Positions 47,574 to 61,609 of a DNA stretch of 64,000 bases are shown here, piece after piece (position 1 is the first letter of the stretch; every line of letters begins with the position of its first letter). Source of the DNA: Pogostemon cablin (Eukaryota; Streptophyta; Magnoliopsida; Lamiales; Lamiaceae); the NCBI GenBank assembly GCA_023678885.1, contig CM042962.1, positions 28,720,336 to 28,784,335 of the forward strand, written 5' to 3'. The position numbers and the translations under genes are program-made. The notes beneath the pieces are model-generated. The model was not told the DNA's origin and searched no databases. It saw only the letters and a program-made list of their open reading frames with translations.

Positions 47574-49089
47574 TGTATTATTGTAAAGTAATTATTTGAT
47601 CAATAAAATTATAACTGTTACTATAAAATGATTGTGGAATGTAGATATATTTGTGTGAATCAAATCAATAAAAATTATTATTGGTTCATAGAATTTACGT
47701 AGTGTGTACATAGCTGGGATTGTGGCAGAAGGAAACCAAATTTCTTGGCTTAGAAATCGTTTACTTTTGGCTCATTAAGAATGTTATACGTAGGTGAATT
47801 TGAAATTATAAGAAAGACTTCTAATGATTCATGAAATAATCCCTTGCAAAGATATGACTTTTATGAAAAGTATTTTTGAGGGGCGCATGCAATTAGGTTA
47901 GATTAGACATGAGAAACCACATTGAAGTTATTAGATTCATTATGTTTATTGAGAAACTTTTATTGTGCTTACGAACAATGCAGATGGTAAGCGAGTTATA
48001 AAAAATCATTGAGTTTTAAAACTTTTAAACTTTTACTTATGTTGATACTTTAATTCATTAACTTTTGCTTGATTAGCTTATTTAATGTCAATTAAATTAT
48101 TTTTAGCTTACAGAGTTCATTAAATATATACGGTCACAAACTATTGTGTTTGCCCATTCAATATTTGTCATGAGGTTGGATAAGTGATTAATTCTTCTAG
48201 AGTTGATTTGTTTAATATTTAGTGAAATTGAATGGATGTAATGTGATCTTTTTCTCTTCAAAATATTCAATAGGGTGGCCTCTGGATCTAGTGGCATGCA
48301 ATCCAACTTATTTCGTTATTTGAGTATTGAAGTTTAACAAAGAAATTTGAGTAGTACAACCCACCTTTTCGTATTTAAATTTTAATTTAATAATTTGTTG
48401 AAGGTTTGTATGTTGTAGATTTTACATATTTTAGTATATCTTTTAAAAAATAAATTTTTTTGGAATTTCAAATTCTGAGATTTGAAATAAGATTAAACTT
48501 TTGAATTTTCAACATTAGATGCTCAGATACTGGATAAATTATTTATTCAATTAAATAAATTAGGTCGAAATAACAAGTAGTATAATATAACTTTGATCCA
48601 AGCAATCCAAGAGTCACGAAAACTGGAAAGATTAGTTATGCTTAATCATTTAAAATTGAATATGAGGAATATCATTGTTTACATTTATCGTAATACTCAT
48701 TCAACCAATTTAATACCAATTTAAATATGTTGTCAAAACTAATCTAAAAAAATCGATAAATAGAAAGAAAAAAATATTACTAAATGTTGTGATTCTTAAA
48801 CCGTAAACCCTAAAATTGATAATTAAAAAAATACTTAAATATAATTTAACCAACAATCATATAAGAAAAAATCGATTCATTAGAACCAGCAAAAGGAAAA
48901 AACTCAAATATAATTAACAAGTAATTCAATAATAAAATTAAGTAAATAATTAACAAATAATTCTATAAGGTGATATTTGTTTGGGTTTAAGTAAAAATTA
49001 TAAAATTAAATTTGAAATTAGATGAATTCATTAAATCCAACAAATAATCTAAAAAATAATAAACAAATAATTCTATAATAAAATCTTTC
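47574..49089. other. Intergenic or Helitron body
   Basis: No gene seen. Slightly less AT-rich than its surroundings up to 48,300. It may be the body of the Helitron whose end is at 49,117, but no 5' terminus was identified. Confidence 0.4.
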
Positions 49090-49117
49090 TGTGCAACGCA
49101 CGGACGGAAATTACTAG
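49090..49117 (+). mobile_element. Helitron 3' terminus
   Basis: CTGTGCAACGCACGGACGGA forms a short hairpin (GTGC..GCAC), followed 8 bases later by the end CTAG and then T. This hairpin plus CTRR-T layout is the standard plant Helitron 3' end. Only the terminus is called. Confidence 0.65.
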
Positions 49118-51365
49118 TTTTAGGATAAAAATAAATTTGACGTATTTAAATTCTTGAGCAGTTAGGTAGACACATATATTATCTATCACTCATATTCAAT
49201 TGAATGGTGATACGTTAATTGTCATATAAAAATATGTTATAGGAATATTAAATGGGTATAAACTGTATACAAGTTCTTGTAAATTCACAGTGTGTCTCCA
49301 GCATGGCTAGATATATAATGCGTTTGCAAAATGAAAAATTGCACTGTAGCTACTAAAATTGCTGGCTCTTCATATTTTTTCATTTTGTTGTTATTTATGA
49401 AATTGTACTATGTCATAAGTAAATTTTCATCTTCATGATGTATCAAAATAAATTTTAATTTAAGTTTTTTGTAATGTATTTTTAATTTTATGTGTTGTCT
49501 TAATTATTTTATGTTCAAGTGAATTGAAATGTAATAGTATCAATTGATTGATTGTGTATTTTTAATTTTTGAAATAAAAAATAGAGCAAATTGGTGGAGA
49601 TAATTACATTTTTTAATTGATTGTAATTGTAATGAAGTCAACCACTGAAATACCCTTATTACAAAACTAGTACTTTTTTTATAGGTAGAAAAGTTACTAG
49701 AAATAAATAATTATGAGCTAATATTTTGTTTAAAAATCAACCAAAACATTCCATTTTTGTTATTAATAAATTTACTAACCTATAATAATAACCTTTCAAA
49801 TACACGTAAGGTGTAAGAGCTTATAGTAAGATCAATAAAATTATTATAAATGAACGTGGTAGAGCACTATATATTTTGGTATTTTAGTCTTAGATATATT
49901 CTCTTAATTAATCACTTGAATGTAATATGACCAGAGCCTAGTACATATATTACATAATAATAATAATATAATAATGAAATTGATGAGATAAGAATTTCAA
50001 GAAAAAGGATCCATGATGCTGTTTTTATCCGCAAAATTATAAATGCGCATAATTTTATTTTTAACATTTTATAAGTATATTTTAGGATTTTGTTTTTATA
50101 AAATTTTAACATAAGTATATATAGCTAGTTGGCACCAACATTTTAGGACATGAAATCTAATGTAGATGTTTGTTGGTTGGGAAACTCTTATAATTTTCGA
50201 AGGTTAACATTAATATTTCATCTTTAAATTACACCGTGACTTCATTTATTGTCTAATATATATGATTAAAAAGTGAGATTTAAAAAAAATATATTAGGAG
50301 ATATTAAAATAAACTGTTAAATTGTTTGTTTTTCCATTATAGTTAAATAAATTATTTGAATTTCGTCTCTAAATTATGAGTTATATACAGATTAGTTCGT
50401 TCACATACAGAATTCTTGAATTGAATGTTAATAATATAGTTGATCTGAAACGTATCATAGTTCACAAACGTATTTAGTTATACTAACAACAAATAAAAGT
50501 TAAGAAAGTAAATCTAATCTTAAAAACAACTCATTAAGATATTAGATTTTCATAAGAAATTAAAAAGAAAAATGTTGTACTAATGGCTTCAACTAATATA
50601 AAGAAAAGGCTATTCTAAGTTTGATTAAAGTGTGATAGGGTTGATTAGAAAAGAGTTGGAAAGTTAGTGGTCTACTCTAGGTGGATTATTAAGATAATTT
50701 TAAAGTATATTCTTGATTGAACGAAAGTTGATAGTTTGGATTTAACTTAATTTGACTTTTTAATGTTAGTTTTGTAATATGTGAATAGTAAAAAGTTCAT
50801 TTGATTTTAAGTATATTTGATTTGTAAAATTATAATGGGTTAGGATTTTAAGAAAAATATGATGTATATGTTGTTTGGTAATGACTAAATAATTGAAAAA
50901 AGAAGAGAGTACAATGAATAATAATGTAAGAGATAATGTATGTGTAAAGATAAATTTTCTTATCAATGCTTAAATTATCACTACTTATGTTAATATTCAT
51001 TAATTAAAGTATGGAGTAGTATTTTAATAAATAACAAAAACATATTATAAAATACGCAATGAAATATCAAGATGAAATAGAGGATTAGACCGAACTCCCA
51101 ATTAAAAAAAAAATCACTTTTTTTCACGTAAATTAATAAAGAAAAAGGATAGCTAATAAAGTATTTTTGAGGAAAAAAAATCATTGAATGATGATAAGAG
51201 AGTTTAATTTAAATTCTCAACTGCTACTATAAAAAACAAAACATATTAAATGGTTGATAATCCAAAGTTAGTTATTACAATTGTGTGGGCAATGAGTTAT
51301 GAATCTTATGACTGGTAAGGAATTTTGTAGATGACATATTAGTAGAATTAATTTTTGGTTGGTTA

Positions 51366-51416
<51 letters not shown>
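51366..51416 (+). repeat. (AAT)n microsatellite
   Basis: About seventeen AAT units. It creates long leucine or isoleucine runs in conceptual translation. Confidence 0.95.
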
Positions 51417-51417
<1 letters not shown>

Positions 51418-52525
51418 GTAATAGTGGAGAGTTTATTAAGTATTGTCCTTGTAAGAGGGTGCAACAATGTGTCAATCTTCACAATAATCGATTGATGCAT
51501 GGTTATCAGTCTTTCACTGCTTCCACACACAACTAAGAATATCCACATTAACAACCCACCACAACCCAACCTTCCAATAAAATATTCATTCATCTCACAT
51601 TCACATATACAATTCATAATCCAACCCATTCTCAAAATTTTAATACTCCATCAACAACCAAAACTTTTTAATAAAATATTCATTTCTCTCTCATTTACGA
51701 ATATACACTATAATTATTAATATAAAATTATTAATACACTATAATTTAAAATTATAACAATTTCATATTTTAAAATTATTTTAGTTCCGTAATTATAGTA
51801 AAAAAATTATTTTAAAAACACACCAAAAATAATTTACGAACCAATAACATGAAATTGAAATAAAATAATTTTTTTATAATAATTCAAAATATGTTAATAT
51901 TATAATCTATTTATTGAAAAAGAAAATATAAGAATTTTAATTATTTTTTATAAAATAAAAATAAATTATATTATTATTTATAAAGAATATAAATTATATA
52001 TATATATATAATTTAATTAAAATGTAATGGGGTGTGACACGTGTCACATGTACATATGTTTGGTGATGGTTGTGGAGTGGGTTGCTGCATAACTCTGCAG
52101 TCCAACCGGTTGCCATATTAGTCAACATTTTCTATTTTTTTTATTTTACAAAGTTTTGTCGTATGTGAACGACCTGAGTTGCAGGTATGAATGTGGGTGG
52201 TCTAAGCACATCCACCAATTTTTATTTTTCATTTTTTAAATATATTTATTTATATTTTACTATCATTTTACAATCTTATCTTTCTGATATGCTTAATCTT
52301 TTCTCTTGTCCTTTTACACACTAATCAATTAATACAATATGTTTTATTCAGGAACAAATACAATTAATTATTCACAAATTAATAATTTTATTGATATTTT
52401 GTACTTTTGTGAAGATAATGGTACTTATACAGTTATACTTATTGTTACAGTTAAAACTCATGATTAATTTTAAAAATTCATGACTGCTAACAATTTTTAC
52501 CCTTCACATCAACAAAATGCCTGAA

Positions 52526-52731
52526 TTACTTGTCCGTCCCACTCAAATAGCATCATTTTATTTTATTGGGCGTTTCATTCAAATTGCACAATTTTCCTTT
52601 TTTAGTAAAAAGGGTTCACCAATGGTCAATCACTACCCATCACATCTCTCTGATACATTACCCATTTTACATAAAATATTAATACTCCTTAATCTACGTG
52701 CAAAAAACAAATGACAAACTTTGATCCCGGG
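52526..52731. mobile_element. Decayed Stowaway-like MITE
   Basis: Left end TTGTCCGTCCCACTCAAA. The right part ACTCCTTAATCTACGTGCAA and TTTGATCCCGGGATTAC matches, inverted, the wording of the MITE at 22,100. The ends are damaged, so boundaries are approximate. Confidence 0.55.
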
Positions 52732-53251
52732 ATTACTCTTCAACAAACGAGACTCATATTTATTTCATTTTTCATAGAAAGTTTGCACTTCTATTTTATT
52801 TTTTTCAAAAGTTAAATCGAATTTTGAAAAAAAGTAGGTCATAATGACTTAATTTTTTTAAAAAATATATATATTTTGTGAGTGATTTATATTAAACCGA
52901 TTGAGAATATTTTATGAGTGATTTGATTATGCTGCGTTGTCCTTTTTTTTTTCCTGTTGGAGGACATCCATGATATAATCTTGTTGGGGGACAATTTTAT
53001 GAAGATATATATACATATTGGTGGCATTTCTTCTACGCCACTATCAAAATGGGTCAATCTTATTTAATGTTTCTCAATCTTAATTTATTGCTCTGTCCTT
53101 TAAAATATTTCATGAATGATTTTATGACAAGAAGATCCTTCATCTTAAATGATAAAATATACATAAATTATGTTTAATTTAAAAAAAATAATTATATTGA
53201 ATTGTAAAATTGTGGTTATGTATGGATGGAGGATTAAAAAAGTATAAGGGT

Positions 53252-54150
53252 TGTCACATTTGATAACCATTATCGGCAGCTCAACCACATAAATTCTACC
53301 CATGATCTGGCAATCTCAACTGCAACATTATTGAAGGCCCATATACCTTTGAGTACACATGACGGGCTGGCCCATATTGTCGAGAGTGCACACGTGCGTC
53401 ATCAAGTTAAAGCCCAATGGGCCCTACCCTGAGCCTACCCCACAAGGCAATCCCCATCAATGATCAACCACCCTGCTACTCACGCGTGCTGAACTCCATT
53501 GTCCAAGCAATTCCTACTCGAGAGACATTTTGGAAGAAACACTTGAAATTTCTTTATGTTTACATTAAAAGTTGGTCAAATATTTTTTACTCTTCTACAT
53601 ACTCCATAAGATTAGATTCTTACACTGATGAAGAGAAACATTTGCCATTTTGAAGTGTACCTCTTGTGGTATAAATTCTGAGAATGTATTTTTCACATGT
53701 TCATATATTGATTATGCCAGCCCAATTCTCCATTAGGGGCCCACGAACCTCCAGGCCAGAAGTAAAGAGGCTCTGCCTGACTAAGCCAAATAGATCACTT
53801 GATCCAATTGTCTAAGATACGCAGAATCTGCTCCAAAATACACACGTAGAGGATATCCTAGATCGTATCCTACAAATAAATCACATGAGGCTAAAATGCA
53901 TTTAATGCTCGAACTGTATATGATAATATATTAACTTTTCCAGATACGGGTGACGTCAGATTATCCAGTATAAATATGGGAAACCCCCATAGCAATACAA
54001 TCATCACTTCACCCCCTGGAAAAAGGCACAAACACGCCTAGGGGGCAAATCTCTCTCTTTATGTTAGCTTTGCGCAGATTAATGTCTCTTCTTCCCATAA
54101 CAGCTACATTAATCCACCATTAAGAAGAGATTAAAATCTGACGAGTGACA
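53252..54150 (+). repeat. 5' LTR of the Gypsy/Tat element
   Basis: 899 bp starting TGTCACATTTGATAACC and ending GACGAGTGACA, a perfect 6-bp terminal inverted repeat TGTCAC/GTGACA. TATA box TATAAATAT at 53,969-53,977. The primer-binding site follows one base later. The 3' LTR is outside the window. Confidence 0.82.
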
Positions 54151-54151
54151 T

Positions 54152-54170
54152 TTGGCGCTAGAGGAAGGGC
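54152..54170 (+). other. Primer-binding site of the Tat element
   Basis: TTGGCGCTAGAGGAAGGGC, the wording typically found after the 5' LTR of Tat-clade Gypsy elements. Confidence 0.7.
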
Positions 54171-54254
54171 GCCGGCCCGCACGTACTGTTGGTGGCCTTT
54201 GATCTTCAGGACGACTGCCTTCTTTAGTTTGCCCTGACTCAGCTATATGTAAAA

Positions 54255-55965
54255 ATGGTGGATGAGCAAGACGAAGCCACTCCTAGTAGGGCCGATGCGA
54301 CCACCAGCCGACGCCGTCCGGAGGACCCTAATCTCCCCAGGACCGTGGAAAAAGAAGTTCCACCGCACAACACGAACCCGAAAAAAGACGACCTACAGAC
54401 CGATTTCTGGCAAAAGTACTTTGACCTTCTCAAACAGATGAAAGAAAAGCGAGCGACAACTGCCAGTCGGAGACTCAGCTTTAGCCTCGAAGAAAATTCA
54501 GCAGAACAGATGAACGAGCGGCAACATGAACAAACTCCACCTCGGAAGTTGGTACACGGACGAATGACCCAAAATGATACGTCTAAGGAACCAAGGAAGG
54601 CTCAGAAAGTGGTAGACGAGGGATGCGAGCGGAGAAGAATGGCATCCCGGGCTAACTCAGTCGCCAGCCGTTCCCCCGCACACACGACTTTACACGTAAG
54701 CACAAAAGATCGACTGGGATCAGATCCCGTGAAGACTCGACGCGACCAAGTGGAAGAAAGAGCATGAGACGACCCACCCTGTAGCCCGATTCAAGCGACA
54801 GCATGATGAGGAAATCAACGCGCTGAGGAGACGACTCGACCAAATGGAAAGAAGAAACGACGTCAGACTCCACGGTATCCCTGACCCGGAATCAAGGAGG
54901 TCCCTATTCACTCACAGAGTGGTCATGACCGCCACCATGAAAAAAATACGAATCCCTCAGATCCCCCAATACGCCGGCGAATCCAGCACAATCTCTAACC
55001 TTAATAAGTATGTTGGGTGGATGCTAGCACAAGGGTGTTCAGAAGAGGATCGGTGTAAGATGTTCCCCTTAACATTGGGGGACAAGGCGCACGCGTGGTT
55101 CGAGTCACTCCCCGCTAACTCCATCGACTCTTGGGCACAACTCGCCACTGCCTTTTCGTCCCACTTCGCCTATCTAGGATAAGGAAAGGAGCTTAAACAA
55201 AAATTAGATTGCCTACGGCAAGGCCCGAAGGAGTCTTTGAAGGACTTCATGAAGAGATTCAACGAACAGCGCGCTAACATGGAAGAAGTGTCGGATGAAA
55301 CGTCCACCATCTTAGCAACCGCCGCCCTACTTCCAGGATCTCCTATGTGGACTAGCTGCCAGCAGAAATTGCCAAACAGCTACGCAGCTTTCATGGCCGC
55401 AGCCCAAGCATTCATACACAACGAGGAAATCCTCGAAGAATATAAAAAGTCTAGAGTCGACCCTAAGGAAGGTGACAAGAAGAGAAAGAAAGGTGAGAAG
55501 GATTATAAGGCTCTCTCTTCTTTCAAGCCATTCCCTGACGACGACCAAATTCAGGAGATGACAGAGTTGCTTGAACTCACACCCGAGGAGATATTCAGCA
55601 AAATACAAGACACCAACCTGTTGAGTCCCCCGCCTAGGATACGTGCAGATCCAACTAAGCTAAACAAGAAAAAATTCTACAAATACTATTAATCCATCGG
55701 CCACGACACCAACCAGTGCCGAGATCTGTTGACCGAGCTCATCAGACTGTTCGAGGACAGGAAACTGGATCGCCTGGTGGCTGGTCCGAAACGAAGGAAA
55801 GAACAACCCCAACCTATAATCGAACGGCCTAATGGACCAGCCCACTCTCAGGGACAAGGGGAATTGAGAGACCGTCTGCCCACTCCACCCAGGGAGGTAT
55901 ACATGCTGAACGAAGTGTACGTAGGGACTTCCCAGGCCTTGACCACCCTTTCACGAAGAAAATAG
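54255..55965 (+). pseudogene. gag of the Tat element
   Basis: Starts MVDEQDEATPSRADATTSRR, a charged N-terminus open to 54,767. A frame change near 54,735-54,760 is followed by the coiled-coil EEINALRRRLDQMERRN and the capsid block IPQYAGESSTISNLNKYVGW, LPANSIDSWAQLATAFSSHF. In-frame stops lie at 55,180 (TAA) and 55,690 (TAA), and the frame ends at 55,963 (TAG). Between the stops the frame is fully open, which points to recent inactivation by point changes. Gag would form the particle shell. Confidence 0.8.
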
Positions 55966-58900
55966 AAGGCCGAGCTACGGGAGCTCGACAGGTACCAGCA
56001 TGTGTTTATGGCAAGCCCGCGACCACCTTTACACGAAGCCGACGTCTTTTTCTCTGAAGAGGATCTCACCGAGATACGAACCCCTCACAATGACCCATTA
56101 GTGATTATGGCCACAATCTCAGGAGTAAAGGTGCACTGGTGCCTGGTCGATACAGGCGCATACACAAACATCATCTTTAAAGAGGCATTCGGAGCCATAG
56201 GAGGACTCTCTCACCACAAGACGTTTCCATATGGCGATGAGATTCGAGGGTTCGGTAATACCGTCACTACCCCCTTGATGCAAACAGACTTATCAGTCCA
56301 ACTGACAGATGAGAAGCAGATGGTAAGAGCTCAACACGTCCTTGGGTTCAAAGTGGTAGATCTCCTATCACACTACAACTGCATATTAGGAAGGACGTTC
56401 ATTCATCAATTTAACTCTGACCCATCCACACTACACCAATGCATAAAATTCATAACCGTCGATGGTTGAGTTGGCACCGTTAGAGGTAGCCAAAGGAAAG
56501 CCAGAGAGTGTTCATTCATCGAAAAAGGAGACGGGCTCAACTACCACGACCCAAGTTTCCAGTTGATGATGATGGAACAACAAGACCATGAAAAGGAAGC
56601 AAATCGTGATAAGGTTCTGCCGCTGGGCGACTTGACGGCAAGGGATGGCCAAAAGTTCCAACCTTTCGACGCCCAGGGAGTCGATCTACCCTCAATAGCC
56701 GACGAAGATCCAAGGTCAGATAAGAAAAGAAAAAGGGAAGAACCGGCCAAAGAAATCGAAGCGATAAGGATGGAGCCAAGTAACCCAGACTTGGAGTTGT
56801 ATATCAGATCACAACTAAAGGATCCCCATCGAATGGCTCTGGTTGAATTTTTAAAGTTCAACTTGGACGTATTCGCCTAGACATCCAGCGACATCCAGGG
56901 GATATATCTGAAACATGCATGCTACCGACTTAACACAAACCCATCTTATCGCCCTGTAGAACAGAAAAAACGGAGATATAGCCCCAAAAAATATGAAATC
57001 ATTGAGGCGGAAGCCAAAAAATTATTGGCGAACAATCTGGTGAGAGAGGCGTTGTTTCCCGCCTGGGTAGCCAACCCAGTACTAGTGCAAAAGGAAAACA
57101 AGTCATGGAGATTATGTATCGACTTCACAGACCTCAATAAAGCATGCCCGAAGGACATTTTCCCACTGCTGCATGTTGATCAAATGGTGGACGCCACGGC
57201 CGGCCACGAGCTGATGAGTTTCATGAATGCATACTCTGGCTATCACCAGATTCCTATGCACCCAGACGATGTGAAAAAATGGCTTTCTACACCAAAAGGA
57301 ATCTGCTATGCTGGGTAATGATGTCATTCGGGTTGAAAAATGCAGGCGCCACGTACCAGAGATTGGTGAACAAGATGTTCCGAGAGGAACTATGTAGGAC
57401 CATGGAAGTATATGTGGATGACATGCTGGTTAAGAGTATAGACACAAATGATCATGTGCGCCACATAAGAAAAGCATTTGACACCCTATGACAATATGGA
57501 ATGAAGCTCAACCCTAAAAAATGCACGTTTGGGGTGTCCGCTGGAAAATTCCTCGAATACATGATGAGCAAGAGAGGAATAGAGGCAAACCCAGATAAGG
57601 TGAAAGCCATACAAGACATGGAGCCTCCAAAACACTTAAAAGGAGTACAAAGGTTAGTCGAAAGAATCGCGTCTCTCAGTCGTTTCCTACCTAGAGCATC
57701 CTACAAATGCAAACCTTTGATGGATGTGATCAAAAAAGAAAAGTTCGACTAGACGCCCGCGGCTCAAATGGCCTTCGAAGAGTTAAAAGATACATTGGCT
57801 AACACACAAACCTTGTCCAAACCGCAGCCGGGTGAGCCTCTCAGCCTGTACCTAGCTGCTTCCGAGTCCGCATTAAGTGCGGTATTGGTTCGGACTGAAA
57901 GAAAGCAACAGGAACCAATATACTACGTGAGTCAAATGCTCCATGATGCTGAACTCAGGTACCCTACAGTTTAGAAACTTACTTACGTACCGCGACTGGC
58001 AATCAAGGCACAAGCCCTAGCCGAGTTCATTGCGGAACTCACCATCCCCATTTTACCATGAGAGATGACCGACAGACCCTGGAAAATGTCTGTAGATGGA
58101 TCATCTACAACTTACGCCTCCGAAGCCGGCGTAGTACTCACCAGCCCCAACGGAGAGATGTTTTGCTCGGCCATCAAGTTTGGATTCCTGGATTTCTAGC
58201 AACTAACAATGAAACCGAATACGCCAGAGCATGTAAAATTTGTCAGATTTATTCTCCCATAATCAGAGCTTCTTCTACAGAATTGATCACAATGGTAGCA
58301 CCTTGGCCTTTTGCCAAGTGGGGAATCGATCTGATAGGCACATTCCCGCCCGCTAGAGGAGGGGTCAAGTAAAACGTGGTGGCGGTCGACTACTTCTCGA
58401 AATGGGCGAAAGCAGAATCGTTAGCCACAATTAATGAGGTTAACATGATAACCTTCATATGGAAAAATATCGTTTATCGCTTCGGAATACCCAATGCAAT
58501 TGTGATGGATAATGGGAAGCAATTTGAAGGCATGTAACTTAACAAATTTTGTGATGGGCTGGGGATAAGTAAGCTGTTCTCAACACCTTACCACCCCCAG
58601 TCAAATGGACAAGTTGAGACTGTCAATAAAGTAATTAAATATACCCTCAAAACCAAGACTGGAAAGCCACAAGAAAAATTGGGCCTTACAACTGTCTGGT
58701 GTTCTCTGGTCGTACCGCACCACTGCCAGAACGTCAACCGAAGAGACTCCCTTCTCGTTAACATATGGAACGAAAGCAATCATACTAGCAGAAGTAGCTT
58801 GCCCCACATTTCGTGTATCCCAAAAAGGAGGAAAAACCAATTCAGAAGCCATCAAACTCAACCTGGACTTGTTGGAGGAACTTCGGCTACATGCAGCGGA

Positions 58901-59150
58901 GAGACATGTGATATACAAATCAAGGCTAGAATCCCAATACAACAAAAAGGTACACAATAGGGATTTTGCAATTGGAAATTTGGTGATGAGAAAGATAGGC
59001 CAACCAGGCGAAGTGTTCGGAGCAAAATGGGAAGGCCCATACGTAATAAAAAGAAATTTGGGTAATGGGGCGTATGAACTAAGTGAGCTCAGTGGCAAAG
59101 ACATCAAGCATCCGTGGAATATACAAAATTTAAAACGCTTCTATGCTTAA
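55966..59150 (+). pseudogene. pol of the Tat element
   Basis: Protease with LVDTGAYTNI (about 56,142-56,171); RT with RLCIDFTDLNKACPKDIFPL (57,112) and YVDDMLVKS (57,412-57,438); RNase H with LYLAASESALSAVLV (57,847) and EPIYYVSQMLHDAELRYPTV; archaeal-type RNase H start MSVDGSS...EAGVVLTSPNGE (58,087-58,160); integrase HHCC remnant ACKICQIY (58,231) and core GIDLIGTFP, VMDNGKQFEG, HPQSNGQVETVNK (58,324-58,630); C-terminus ending NLKRFYA at 59,150. Stops at 56,467, 56,878, 57,489, 57,750 and 57,972; frame change near 57,300 and in integrase after 58,680. Sequence jumps from NNETEYA to RACKIC at about 58,226, deleting most of the second RNase H and the integrase start. Confidence 0.85.
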
Positions 59151-59310
59151 GCATAGTCGGTGAAATTCATATATGCACAAATTGTAAAGTTAAGGCTATA
59201 GAGTTATATAGCCATAATAAAGAGTACACGAAAATACACATCACATGCCACCACAATGTCAAAAAAATTTACATCAAAAGGAAAAACACAAAATAAAGGA
59301 GGAGCCTCCA

Positions 59311-61526
59311 TCAGACACCACTGGGGCCTGCACCACCCACACCACTAGGATCTGTGCCGCTTGTACCGCTAGGGCCCGCACCAGCCCCTGAGAAGTTACG
59401 AAGACTCCTCACCCATGCTACCTCCGCCTCCAGTTGGGCAACACGCTCTCTTTCTCGCTCCAATTCACGCTCAGTCAGGTAACGTGCAACCTCCAACTGG
59501 TGAACCTAATTTTCGGCCATGCGTGCTCTCTCCCTATAGGACGTAGCCCTAGTGTTAGCCCAATAATAAGTTGCTCCACCACCATAGTTTGACGAGTCTC
59601 CACCATAGAAAGAAGCCCCTCGGCACTGGTAGAGGCCCCCGCGCTAAGACCGACTCCAAGAGGGATAGACTGCCCATACTCTGTCATGAGAAGGAAGCGG
59701 CATAGAAAAGTTAATACATGTCCAATACTCACCAATGCGGCATTCCTAATCTCATGGAGCCCCGCACTTTGCAACCAGCGAGACAACATAGGATTCCATA
59801 AACGAGCAGGGACAAAGCCAGCTTCTGAGACACTCAGCTCTTACTCAATAGCCGATCGAGCATCACCTATACTTCTCAATCGTAACAACTCATCCAATTC
59901 AACTAGGGGGATGCCCCACCAACGCCGCCTTCCGGGGCAAAAGTCTCCCGCACCGGTAGAGCCCGAGGTTGGGCAATGTTCTCACGCATTTCCTCTCTGG
60001 AAGTCGGATCGCTATTGGGAGGGGAATTTTAGGTTGACTGGCACTAGGCGGATCTTCAATCGGATTGATCCGAACGTCGGCATCCCGACTAGCCCTACGA
60101 CTGGCTTCCAAAATAGTTGTATGTTCACTTCCTCGCACCTCAGTCTCCTTCATAGGAGCTTTTACCTTGTCCAATGAACAAGGATGCACTTACCACCGCC
60201 TCCTCAGTTCCATCAGCATGAACAATTACAATGCTACGAAGACCAGTCCTACCCCTTGCGACTGTGGAAGCATCTTCGGCCACGGTCGTGCTAGAACCGA
60301 CTTCTTGACGGGGCCTCCGAGGCAAAGGGAAAACAATCTGATCCAAAAAATACTCATCAAGAGCAGCGTCCCAAGATGAGAAATTATCACTTACTCTCAC
60401 TTCGAAGCTTACCGGCTGAGCCCAAGTCGGATTCTGATAAAAATTAGCCCCCGACAGTCTGTCGTCCGACAAAAACGATAACACATCACAGGGAAGAGTC
60501 ATGCGGTTGATCGCGTCAAAAGCACGATGAAACCCTAAGGATAGCTCTTCCTCAATCGGCCGAACCAAGGCTACCGAAAAAAAAGAAAAGAGCGGGAGGC
60601 CAGTAAGTTACAGTAAGAGCACAGGGAAAAAGGCGACGATAAGACTTACCAGATTCAGGAGTCCGAAAGGCACACGGTACAGGTAGATAATTTCTGTCTG
60701 GGTCACGAAATTCAAAACCCTGCACCCAAAACCACTGGCGCCTCCAATGCTGCCCACCGATTGAATTTTTACTGAATATAAGACGAACGCCTCTCTGCAC
60801 CTGTAAGTAGTAATGGCCATGACCACCAGGGTCACGGACGTAACGATAGACTTAGTCGATATCCCGTGCAGAAGGAGAAGGACATCTGTTCTTATGGAGC
60901 AATACTAGCAGATCAATCAAGTTCGCCCAAGCTGAAGGGATTATCTGCATTGGGACCAAACCCCAATTAATCAATATTCGCCCGATAACATGGGCCAGAG
61001 GTAACCTGACGCCGGCAGCAAACATACCCGTATTAAAGGCAGCATGATCAGGCTCACCGCCCCAGGGACGTTCGCGTAGCCCAGGCGTGCCAAACTCAAT
61101 CCCAGGATAACTGTATAAAGCGAAGACCCCGTCCATATCCTCATCCCATAGAGTAGAATCAGTCACCGTGCGGCCCCGACTAGAAGGACGGCTTGTGCTA
61201 TTAGGGCCGACAGAATCTTCTAGGTTAATGAAGGATGGAGAGGCTCGACTTTCAGTCTTAGGAACTATGCGCCACCGCGATGAACCCTTCCCTTGAAGAA
61301 CAGGCTCCTGAGGAATCTCATAACGTGGGGGCGGAAGAACAGAACAACACCCACTCCGCGTCACGGGTGTGATGGAAGGAGCCCTAGCATTACTAGCTTC
61401 TTCCTCTTCCTCGGAACTGAGAAATTCCTAGGAGGACCGCGAATCCACCACCATAAGGGGAGGAAGAAGAACAACAAAAAACATAAAGAGAAGCGCAAAT
61501 AATGCAAATGATGGAAAAATTGTCAT
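59311..61526 (-). pseudogene. Antisense gene 1 of the Tat element (PF04195-like)
   Basis: On the minus strand a start ATG at 61,524-61,526 follows a TATA box. The reading passes TAG (after MVVDSRSS), then EFLSSEEEEEASNA, a serine/arginine-rich part, ERPWGGEPDHAAFNTGMFAA, LAHVIGRILINWGLVPMQII, PSAWANLIDLLVLLHKN (near 60,900), RLIFSKNSIGGQHWRRQW (about 60,740-60,790), and ends near 59,311 with a short coiled coil (ERELERERERVAQLEAEVAW) and Gly/Ser/Pro-rich tail. The middle resembles the putative gypsy-type transposon domain found on antisense genes of Tat elements; function unknown. Several stops and shifts. It converges on pol. Confidence 0.65.
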
Positions 61527-61609
61527 TCTTGGGGAAACAAGTTCAACTAAAAGAAGAAGTTTGCTCTTGAAAGTTTAAGTGTAGGTTTAGATTTCAACAT
61601 GGCCACCCC

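Larger units (their letters stand above)
49118..53251. other. AT-rich intergenic DNA
   Basis: No gene. Contains an (AAT)n repeat, a Stowaway-like MITE at about 52,526, and between about 51,535 and 52,230 a stretch with outward-facing ends (TAAGAATATCCACATTAAC; GTGGTCTAAGCACATCCACC) that might be a decayed DNA transposon. Confidence 0.5.

Noticed and set aside
53417..53653. 78-codon open frame
   Set aside because: Lies wholly inside the Gypsy LTR and has no motif.
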